From Alphaproteobacteria bacterium (GTDB lineage Bacteria > Pseudomonadota > Alphaproteobacteria > Micropepsales > Micropepsaceae): 21,192 nucleotides of DNA. Position 1 is the stretch's first letter, and the number at the start of each line of letters is the position of its first letter. A program made the position numbers and the translations under genes. Below, one piece after another: positions 8,213 to 14,876 of this stretch. Below the pieces are notes generated by a model that ran no database searches, had not been told where the DNA came from, and worked only from the letters and a program-made list of their open reading frames with translations. The stretch lies in contig JAGWSK010000558.1 in NCBI GenBank assembly GCA_028869355.1, positions 1 to 21,192 on the forward strand. The letters are read 5' to 3'.

Positions 8213-10012
8213 TCATGCCGGGACCGCGTCAAACGCGACGGTCAGACGTGTGTCGCTTCCTCCGAACGGAACTGTGCCATGCCAGAAAAACGAGGGAAAC
8301 AGCACCAGCATGCCGCGTTCCGGCTTCACGAACCGTTCCGGCCTGTCGCCTGGGCCCAGGCCGAGATTCGACTCTCCCAATTTGAACCAGCCTTCATGTG
8401 TTTCGTGGTTGTCAACGGCCGCCGGAAGATCGGCATAGAATGCCGAGCTGATCCAGCCTTCCGGATGGATGTGATTGGTGTGAAAGCCCTGCGGCCTGAG
8501 AAGACACGACCATGATCCGGCAAAGCGGAAGCCGGCGGATCGCCGTGTTGTCACGGCATTCGGGACGCCCCGGGCCATGGATTGAACATAGTCTTCGACT
8601 TTTTCGGCAATCGCGCGGCGCAGCGCCGTCACCGCGGGAGTAGACCGGGAGAACAGATCGCCGAGCGTCTGCGTGCCGCCGCGCAGTGTCTGATCGAGTG
8701 GTTCGTGCCTGCCCGAATGCGCGGCGCGCAACTCCGCGGCAAGCCCGTCAAGGAATTCTTCCGTTCGGATTCCCGGAGGAGCGCCGATGTCATAAATCTT
8801 CACAAATCGATTGAAGTCCGCGAACTGCAGATATCGGGGGTCACCCTCCGCACGGAGGGCGAGCAGGAGTCCCGCCAGCGCCAACTGCTCGGAAGGATTG
8901 ATTCGAAGGGCGTGTTCAAATTGCCGTCTCGCTTCCGCGAACTCGGAGGCCATGAGCAGCGCAAAGCCGCATTGATGCCGAAAAAAAGATGATGCCGGAT
9001 CGGCTGCAATGGCACGGTCAAAATGCAGCGCCGCATCGGCAAAACGTTTGCGTTCGGCCAGCACCGTTCCAAGAAACGCGCAAATATCGGACCGCCCGGG
9101 CGCCGCGGCTTCCGCGTCGCGCAGCAATTGTTCCACAAGATCAAGCTCGCCACCGCGCATCCTCAGATGCGCTTCCATGAGCAGAAGATCCGGATCCACT
9201 GTGCCCTGCCGCCGCATGGCCACAAAAGTCTCAAATGGCTCCGGTTGCCCCTGTTCGTGTGCAAGCCGCGCATATTCAGCGTGCACATCGGCGCGGCGAG
9301 GGTCGAGTTCAATTGCCGAACGGTACGCTGCCAATGCTTCTTCAACCCGCCCCGCATCGCGCAGACTGTTGCCAAGCGCAATCCGGATTTCGATCCGGTT
9401 TGGCGCAAGCCCGGCTGCCCGCTCAAGCCTGGCGATGCTTTCGTCATGCCTTCCGAGGCGCGCCAGTGCACGGCCGCAGTGATAATGCGCGTCAACAAAG
9501 CCGGAATCCGCCGCGACGGCGCGCTCCAGCACATCGAGAGCTTCGGTCAAACGGTTCTCGTCGATCAGGAGCGCACCCATGCGGGTCAGTGACGGGGCGA
9601 AATGAGGATTGCTCGACACCGCAGCCGCATGCGCAGCCAGTGCCTCCGGCAACCGGCCTCTCTTTTCAAGCGTGAAGCCAAGATTGTAGTTCGCCTCAAC
9701 TGAATCCGGCTTTAGCGCGACAGCGCGGCGGTAGCTGGATTCGGCATCCGCGAGACGTCCCGCTGCATGCAGGAGATTGGCGAGATTGTTGTGCAGTTCG
9801 GGACGGCGGGGGGCGGCGGCAATGGCCCTGCGCAGCAGCGTTTCGGCCTCTGTCGTGTTTCCCCGCCGTTTTTCGATCAGCGCCAGCGCGTTCAGAACGT
9901 CAGGATCGCTCGGCGTTTGACCCAGCAATTCACGATAAAGCGCCGCCGCTTCTGCACTGCGGCCGGACGCTTCGAGTGCCGCGGCGCGGCGAAGCGTATG
10001 GTCGGCGGACAT
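8213..10012 (-). CDS. TPR protein with C-terminal 2OG-Fe(II) oxygenase domain
   Basis: This is a 599-residue cytoplasmic protein with no signal peptide. Residues 1 to about 375 are some ten TPR repeats of 34 residues (for example LHNNLANLLHAAGRLADAES and ANYNLGFTLEKRGRLPEALA). After a linker, about 490-599 matches the 'putative 2OG-Fe(II) oxygenase' fold (Pfam 2OG-FeII_Oxy_5 type). It has NHIHPEGW (H514, H516), a Gly-rich segment, and FPSFFWHGTVPF with H578, followed by R589 in RLTVAFD. H514 or H516 and H578 are likely iron ligands, and R589 probably binds 2-oxoglutarate. The acidic ligand is not obvious. The TPR half probably recruits a protein or peptide substrate. It is convergent with receptor B and lies inside the receptor array, which suggests a linked job. 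The Shine-Dalgarno before the ATG is weak. The true substrate is unknown. Confidence 0.88.
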   Translation of the reverse strand: MSADHTLRRAAALEASGRSAEAAALYRELLGQTPSDPDVLNALALIEKRRGNTTEAETLLRRAIAAAPRRPELHNNLANLLHAAGRLADAESSYRRAVALKPDSVEANYNLGFTLEKRGRLPEALAAHAAAVSSNPHFAPSLTRMGALLIDENRLTEALDVLERAVAADSGFVDAHYHCGRALARLGRHDESIARLERAAGLAPNRIEIRIALGNSLRDAGRVEEALAAYRSAIELDPRRADVHAEYARLAHEQGQPEPFETFVAMRRQGTVDPDLLLMEAHLRMRGGELDLVEQLLRDAEAAAPGRSDICAFLGTVLAERKRFADAALHFDRAIAADPASSFFRHQCGFALLMASEFAEARRQFEHALRINPSEQLALAGLLLALRAEGDPRYLQFADFNRFVKIYDIGAPPGIRTEEFLDGLAAELRAAHSGRHEPLDQTLRGGTQTLGDLFSRSTPAVTALRRAIAEKVEDYVQSMARGVPNAVTTRRSAGFRFAGSWSCLLRPQGFHTNHIHPEGWISSAFYADLPAAVDNHETHEGWFKLGESNLGLGPGDRPERFVKPERGMLVLFPSFFWHGTVPFGGSDTRLTVAFDAVPA

Positions 10013-10300
10013 CAGGGGGCCAGAGTTGTGCGTGATGATGTGGCTCTATGCCGTCGTGTCTTTGCCGCCCAGGATCGTGCCAGGGGGAATTGCTGCCGCA
10101 CCCGGCAATAATCGGCGACGATTCAGCATGGCCATTCCCTCTTGCGGGCTACACAAGCATCGGCGCGAGGGGGATCGCTGTCAATCGTGGTCGGAGGTCG
10201 TGATCTGGCCGCCAGGTCGTGGCCGAGCCCCGATCCAGGGCCAATCAACAGATTGGGTACGGAAGACGGCAGCGCAACCGTTGCAAACAGTTTGACGATC
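10013..10300. other. Intergenic, probable promoter region of the TPR-oxygenase gene
   Basis: These 288 bases hold no open frame that looks coding. Reading from the minus strand they must carry the promoter of the TPR-oxygenase gene, but no clear -35/-10 pair stands out. They may also contain earlier, more decayed receptor sequence continuing into the relic at 10301. I could not see convincing matches to receptor coding sequence here. Confidence 0.4.
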
Positions 10301-10483
10301 CGTGGCGCCGAAAGAGCGCGCGACCCTGGTTTACAATTTCCGGTCCCATTTCCACGAAACTCGCGCAGGCACGTGGCAGGTGGAACGGTCGGCGGCGGCT
10401 CGTTCCCCTGCGCGATCAGCGATTTCACCTGCGAACAGGCCGCGTGGGATGCGTTCGGTCTTCACTGGTCAAAAAACTGGTCG
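10301..10483 (+). pseudogene. Relic 3' end of a fifth TonB-dependent receptor
   Basis: Two pieces match the receptor C-terminus in different frames. In the frame of 10302, ATLVYNFRSHFHETR (about 10320-10364) matches ATLFYNFQSHFFETR of receptor D. After a short deletion and frame change, GGTVGGGSFPCAISDFT (about 10377-10427) matches GGTLGGGTFPCAINNFT of D. The sequence then jumps by a deletion of about 200 bases to a copy of the LTLVKNW end, where one missing base gives HWSKNW (10466-10480). The stop TAG has become TCG (10481-10483), but the following TCTGAAT matches the bases after the receptor C stop. The upstream three kilobases are gone. It belongs to the C/D subgroup. It is not expected to make protein. 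Confidence 0.85.
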
Positions 10484-10500
10484 TCTGAATCGTTCGCGTG

Positions 10501-10534
10501 ACACGCCGTGGGCTTGGCTCGCGGCGTGTTTTTT
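10501..10534 (+). terminator. Surviving terminator of the relic receptor
   Basis: ACACGCCG (10501-10508) pairs with CGGCGTGT (10522-10529) and runs into six T residues (10529-10534). The stem sequence and its distance from the lost stop match the terminators after receptors C and D. It supports the relic's origin and may still stop read-through toward receptor C. Confidence 0.8.
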
Positions 10535-10839
10535 ATTGCCGCGCGCAATGCTGGCGCGAGGTATTGCCAATCAATATCTTTTCATAGACCGGCTCCTCCA
10601 TCGCACCGTTCAGGGCCTGCGAGTCACAAGAAAATATTGTCGTCTCAAATTGTTAGCTATGGTCAGAACGAATACCGCACGGTGACCTGGGTCCGCGAAT
10701 CATAAAAACTCGATCATCTTGCTACAACTCCAGCGAGCAACTAACATCAAATTGAAACTGGAAGTCGCAGACATGGATTGCGCCCGCCCAAGACGTTTCG
10801 TGGCCGCCTGCGGTTCCGGTAAGCGCAGACCGTCCAATT
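10535..10839. other. Intergenic region before the receptor C leader
   Basis: No gene is supported in these 305 bases. The stretch at 10560-10770 is more AT-rich than its surroundings. A weak sigma70-like pair, TTGCTA (10719-10724) and TAACAT (10742-10747) with a 17-bp spacer, could start a long receptor C leader, but each box matches consensus at only four of six positions. No similarity to the corresponding region of receptor D was seen until about 10840. Confidence 0.3.
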
Positions 10840-11076
10840 CTGACGCGCCGTGCGAAAGGCATTGGCGCGGGGCGGTGAGACGCGCAACCCCAACGACTTC
10901 CGGCAAATTCCGTATCTTCGCGCTCGCTCCATAGCGGGCAGATGAGGGGGCGAAGAAACTCCGTATGCGTCAAATTTATGCATGAGATCACTACCCGCGC
11001 GCCTGGTGTGCGCAGCGGCTGAATTGGTTGAGTTGGGACAGATCAGTAGAGGAGTTCGGATCACGGCAAACAGCTA
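10840..11076 (+). promoter_or_regulatory. Receptor C leader block, homologous to that of receptor D
   Basis: From CTGAC at 10840 this block aligns with 14622 onward before receptor D. Shared words include CCCAACG, CGCGC followed by CGCT and CAT, a GGGGG run and TCCGTAT, in the same order with matching spacing. AGGAGTT (11050-11056) recurs before B and D. The conservation implies that the leader was duplicated with the gene and carries promoter or 5' UTR function. No leader ORF is shared with D. Confidence 0.5.
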
Positions 11077-11103
11077 GTGCCATTGCGGCACATAGGGGAG
11101 GAG
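11077..11103 (+). promoter_or_regulatory. Leader hairpin plus Shine-Dalgarno of receptor C
   Basis: GTGCC (11077-11081), loop ATTGC, GGCAC (11087-11091), then AGGGGAGGAG (11094-11103) and the ATG at 11108. This is the same consensus as before B and D (GTGCCATNNCGGCAC). Confidence 0.55.
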
Positions 11104-11107
11104 ACAC

Positions 11108-14100
11108 ATGAATCCTACAACGACGCGTTTTGCGACCCTTATGGGTTCGGTATCGCTTTTGACGTTGGGAAATGTTCTCACGGCGCACGCGCAGGAGGTT
11201 GCCCAGGCGCAGCCGGTCCAGGTGACTCCGCAGCAGTTTGCCCAGGCACAAGTGGCACAGAATGTTGCCCAGGCGCCGATGGCCCAGGCGGGTCCGGAAA
11301 CAATCCCGGAACAGGTGCTCATCACCGGATCGCTGATTCATGGCACCGCAGCCGTTGGCGTGCCGGTGACCAATCTTGGCGTTCAGGATTTCACCGAGAC
11401 CGGCAATACGACCATTGGCGATCTTTTCCGCACCGTTCCGGAAGCCAATGTCGCGCCGGGGCCTTCGGCACAGAACTCCGGCGGGCACCAGGAACGCGAA
11501 ATCCGGGTCAATATCCGCGGTCTCGACGCAACCGGTCCGCGCTCACTGCTGATGATCGACGGCGTGCGTTTTCCGCCTCAGGCAGACGGCATATGCGCCA
11601 TCGACCCGTCGATTATCCCGTCTCTTGCGCTCGACCGCGTTGACATTCTGGCCGACGGCGCCTCGGCGACTTATGGCTCCGACGCCATCGCCGGTGTGAT
11701 CAACGTCATTCTCAAACGCGGCTTCGACGGCGCCGTAACTCTCCTGCATGTGGGGCAGCCGACAGACGGCGGCGGCACGCAATATCAGGCGTCGCAATTG
11801 TGGGGGCGGACCTGGAACGGCGGCGATATTACTATCACCTATGAATGGTCGGACGAACAGCCGGTCAAAAATACTCATTCCAACTTCACGCTCAATTATG
11901 CGCCGTGGGGACTGGAGGATACATTCGTCCCGGTCGGCGCCTCGATACCAGGGGTAGTGACCGTCGGCGCGCCGACGGCGAGTGGCGTTTGGCTCAACAG
12001 CGGCAAGCAGGTTGTCGGAACCAATATCGGCACCAATTGCACCAATTGCTTTTCCATCCCGCGTGGTACGGGCGCGAACTTCAACGCGTCTCTCAATAAT
12101 GGCGTGGGCCCAACCGCGCCCGGCAGCGCCTCAACAATCTCGTGGGCCACCCTGATCTCAGGCGCCCAGGGCGCGAACAATTTCATCGATCCGGTGAACA
12201 CGGGATGGGAATTGGCGGCACAGCAGAAAAATTCCTCGGTGCTGACGCTGGATCAGCGCCTGTTCGACGGCGTGTCGTTCTTCGCGACCGGTTTTTATAC
12301 CAACCGCCGGGTGGAGGAGCACCTTCCTTCTACCGGCGGTCAGGGACTGAGCAATTATACCCTCACAGTGAAAGTCCCGACCACGAATCCCTATTATCCG
12401 GCTGGCGCTCCGTCGGGATTGCAGGTTTCGTACGACTTTGCGCTCGACATTCCGCCCAGCATTCCGGCGTGGGAATATTCCTGGCGCTATCAGTTCGGCC
12501 TCAACCTCGATCTGCCGTTCAACTGGACGGGACAGATTTATGACTCGCGAAGCTATGAAGATGTCGGCACCGTCCGCCATTTCATCAGCAAAAACGGACT
12601 CAACGTCGCGCTGGGCAACACCGTTGCGGTCGCCGCGAGCCTTGCCCAACCGTCGCTCGGTTCGACCACGATCAACGTCACCAAGCCGGCGAATATTCCG
12701 TACTTCAACGTGTTCTGCGACCCGCTCCAGTTTCAGTGCAATTCACCAACCACGATCAACTATGTCAGCGCAACGAGCACCCTCTTTGTCCATTACCTGA
12801 TTGACGAAAAAGGCGGACGCTTCGACGGACCGCTGTTCGACCTTCCGGCCGGGCAGGTCAAGGCCGCGATTGGCGGCCTCTACGATGGTGACAATGTCGT
12901 CGCGTATGGCGGCGGCAACAACCAGAACATCCCGGGAAATCCGCCGGTCAATCAGTTCATCACTCCCGATCCCGAGCCCTACCACATCTGGGCTGAATTC
13001 ACCCAGGTCGACATTCCGATCTTCGGCGACAATTTCAGTCTTCCGTTGGTGCGCCGGCTCGATCTGGAAGGTTCGTTCCGTCACGACAGCTATGGCGGCA
13101 ATGTCAATCTGACCGGATCAACGAGCAACCCAAAACTCGCTTTCACCTGGGTGATTGACGAACTGGTTGGCGCCACCGTGCGGGGAAGCTGGGGCACATC
13201 GTTCCGCTTCGCCAATGCAGGTGAATTTTCCAACTTGCTCAGCGGCGCGGATCAGTCGGCCAACCTGCCGACCTCATCGGTGAACGTATCCCTCGCGTGC
13301 ACCGCCGCCAATCCGCCCCCAGCCGGAACCCTTGGGGCTTCGCTGCTGGCCGCGGGATTTGCCTGCGGCAACACACCGGCCGGTATTTCCTACGGCGGCG
13401 GACCGCAACCCGTGATGCGCAGTTACGTCGACGCAACGACGGGTCAGACGGTCGTCCGTGAAGGCGGGATCGCGCTGGCGCCGGAAAAGTCGCAAAATTA
13501 CAGCATAGGCGCCGAATTCGCGCCGCAGTTCGAACTCTTAAGAGGCTTTGATCTTCAGGCCACGTATTACAGCGTCAAGGTCAATAATGTGTTGGCCGGA
13601 TTCCTGAACGTCACGTCCTCCACCTGGAACGATCCGACGGCGCGTTTCCACCTCATCGTGCCAAGCGACCTCGGTTGTCCGGTTTCTGCCAACGCGAAAC
13701 CGGCGACCTGCGCGCCATTCGAACTCATGGTTTCCACCGCCCTCAGCGATCCGCGAAGCGATTCTGACATCAGTCAGTTGACCAATGTCTACTGGATGAA
13801 CGACTCCGGCACCACCAATTCGGGCTACACCCATGTCTCGGGGGTCGATTGGAACGCCAGCTATAATATTGACCTGGGCGATTTTGGCGCCTGGAACACC
13901 GGAATCACCGGCACCTATTACCTGCACAGATTTACCCAGACCGTCGCCGGCGGCGCCGTCACTGATTCGTTCAACTCGTTTACCATCGCCTCAGTCGGCG
14001 GTGTGCAGCAACTCGGAGTGCCCACCGCCCCGAGATTGATTTACCGGGCGCGTCTGGGCTGGGCCAACGGGCCGTTCAGCGCCACTGTGTTCTTCAACTG

Positions 14101-14455
14101 GTATGGGCACTTTTTCGCAACCAATGTCGGAACGCCGCCCAATGTCAACATGCAGTGCACAGCCTCGGGCGGCACCATCGGTGGCGGGACATTCCCCTGC
14201 GCAATCAGCAACTACAACCAACATTTGCCGGCGTGGCACTCGTTCGACCTCTCGCTGGGTTACAACACGGGCGACACTCCCGCCCTTGACTATCTCAAAA
14301 ACCTGACCGTGCAGTTGACGGTCATCGACCTGCTGGACAAACACGCCTCCTTCCTGGACGGCGCCTCAGCCTCGACGCGTAACCCGGGCGGATACGACCT
14401 CTTGAGACCGAATGTCGGACGAATCGTCGGACTTACGCTGGTCAAGAACTGGTAG
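11108..14455 (+). CDS. TonB-dependent outer-membrane receptor (paralog C)
   Basis: At 1115 residues this is the longest of the four receptors. The start is fixed by a strong Shine-Dalgarno and by the shared MNPTTTRFATLMGS opening. Signal peptide 1-28 (ends AHA), Ala/Gln linker, TonB-box region EQVLITGSLI, plug with NIRGLDATGPRSLLMIDGVR, then a barrel ending in LTLVKNW. It groups with D: both have QLTNVYW followed by a NDSGT segment, where A and B differ. CxxC is at 311/314, with 11 cysteines in all. Outer-loop segments, such as the stretch before the CxxC and an insertion around 'SLAQPSLGSTTINVTKP', are unlike the other paralogs. This suggests a different ligand or escape from surface recognition. 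The substrate is unknown. Confidence 0.95.
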   Translation: MNPTTTRFATLMGSVSLLTLGNVLTAHAQEVAQAQPVQVTPQQFAQAQVAQNVAQAPMAQAGPETIPEQVLITGSLIHGTAAVGVPVTNLGVQDFTETGNTTIGDLFRTVPEANVAPGPSAQNSGGHQEREIRVNIRGLDATGPRSLLMIDGVRFPPQADGICAIDPSIIPSLALDRVDILADGASATYGSDAIAGVINVILKRGFDGAVTLLHVGQPTDGGGTQYQASQLWGRTWNGGDITITYEWSDEQPVKNTHSNFTLNYAPWGLEDTFVPVGASIPGVVTVGAPTASGVWLNSGKQVVGTNIGTNCTNCFSIPRGTGANFNASLNNGVGPTAPGSASTISWATLISGAQGANNFIDPVNTGWELAAQQKNSSVLTLDQRLFDGVSFFATGFYTNRRVEEHLPSTGGQGLSNYTLTVKVPTTNPYYPAGAPSGLQVSYDFALDIPPSIPAWEYSWRYQFGLNLDLPFNWTGQIYDSRSYEDVGTVRHFISKNGLNVALGNTVAVAASLAQPSLGSTTINVTKPANIPYFNVFCDPLQFQCNSPTTINYVSATSTLFVHYLIDEKGGRFDGPLFDLPAGQVKAAIGGLYDGDNVVAYGGGNNQNIPGNPPVNQFITPDPEPYHIWAEFTQVDIPIFGDNFSLPLVRRLDLEGSFRHDSYGGNVNLTGSTSNPKLAFTWVIDELVGATVRGSWGTSFRFANAGEFSNLLSGADQSANLPTSSVNVSLACTAANPPPAGTLGASLLAAGFACGNTPAGISYGGGPQPVMRSYVDATTGQTVVREGGIALAPEKSQNYSIGAEFAPQFELLRGFDLQATYYSVKVNNVLAGFLNVTSSTWNDPTARFHLIVPSDLGCPVSANAKPATCAPFELMVSTALSDPRSDSDISQLTNVYWMNDSGTTNSGYTHVSGVDWNASYNIDLGDFGAWNTGITGTYYLHRFTQTVAGGAVTDSFNSFTIASVGGVQQLGVPTAPRLIYRARLGWANGPFSATVFFNWYGHFFATNVGTPPNVNMQCTASGGTIGGGTFPCAISNYNQHLPAWHSFDLSLGYNTGDTPALDYLKNLTVQLTVIDLLDKHASFLDGASASTRNPGGYDLLRPNVGRIVGLTLVKNW

Positions 14456-14472
14456 TCTGAATGGCCTGATTG

Positions 14473-14509
14473 ACACGCCGCGAGCCTGGCTCGCGGCGTG
14501 TTTTGTTTT
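14473..14509 (+). terminator. Rho-independent terminator of receptor C
   Basis: ACACGCCGCGAGC (14473-14485) pairs perfectly with GCTCGCGGCGTGT (14489-14501) around a 3-nt loop, followed by a T-rich tail. The stem is nearly identical to those after the relic and receptor D. Confidence 0.92.
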
Positions 14510-14587
14510 GGCAAAATCGCGTGCGCAGTATCGCTCCTGTCAAATCGCATCTGTTACCAGATTCACACAATCGACCATTCTTTCCGC

Positions 14588-14607
14588 AATGTAAGCTGAA
14601 TGTAAGC
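14588..14607. promoter_or_regulatory. 9-bp direct repeat with 11-bp period upstream of receptor D
   Basis: AATGTAAGC occurs at 14588-14596 and 14599-14607, separated by TG. Direct repeats with an 11-bp period are the usual binding pattern of OmpR/PhoB-type response regulators. It lies about 270 bases before the ATG, just upstream of the block shared with receptor C, and has no counterpart there. It may give receptor D its own control. Confidence 0.4.
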
Positions 14608-14621
14608 CTTTCGAAGGCAGA

Positions 14622-14848
14622 CTGACAAAAGCTATTGTCGCGCGACGGTGGACCCGCGATCCCAACGGCTTTGGAAAAATGCCGGACATCCGCGCGCGCT
14701 TCATGGCGGAGAATACGGGGGGATGAATTCCGTATACAGATAAATTACGGCAATCAACGCTGCTCGCGCTTTGTGCGGCACGGCGATGGTGTTGCGTAGA
14801 GTCAGTGGTCAGTCAGTCAAGGAGTTTGATGAACACGATAAAGAACTA
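14622..14848 (+). promoter_or_regulatory. Receptor D leader block, homologous to that of receptor C
   Basis: This block is collinear with 10840-11076. It includes the palindrome GTCGCGCGAC (about 14637-14646), TTGCGTAG (14792-14799, also before receptor B) and overlapping GTCAGT repeats (14801-14817). AGGAGTT (14820-14826) could serve a six-residue leader ORF (ATG 14829, TAG ending 14849). That ORF is not conserved before B or C, so the word is more likely part of a conserved leader element. Confidence 0.45.
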
Positions 14849-14871
14849 GTGCCATCCCGGCACAGGAGGGG
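14849..14871 (+). promoter_or_regulatory. Leader hairpin plus Shine-Dalgarno of receptor D
   Basis: GTGCC (14849-14853), loop ATCCC, GGCAC (14859-14863), then AGGAGGGG (14864-14871) and the ATG at 14877. The Shine-Dalgarno abuts the 3' side of the stem. Confidence 0.55.
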
Positions 14872-14876
14872 AAATC

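Noticed and set aside
11077..11095. Sigma54-type -24/-12 promoter in the leader hairpin
   Set aside because: GGCAC resembles a -24 element, but no GC element is found at the required spacing in the sense direction.
14829..14849. Six-residue leader ORF before receptor D
   Set aside because: The spacing to AGGAG is fair, but no equivalent exists before B or C; noted only in the leader entry.
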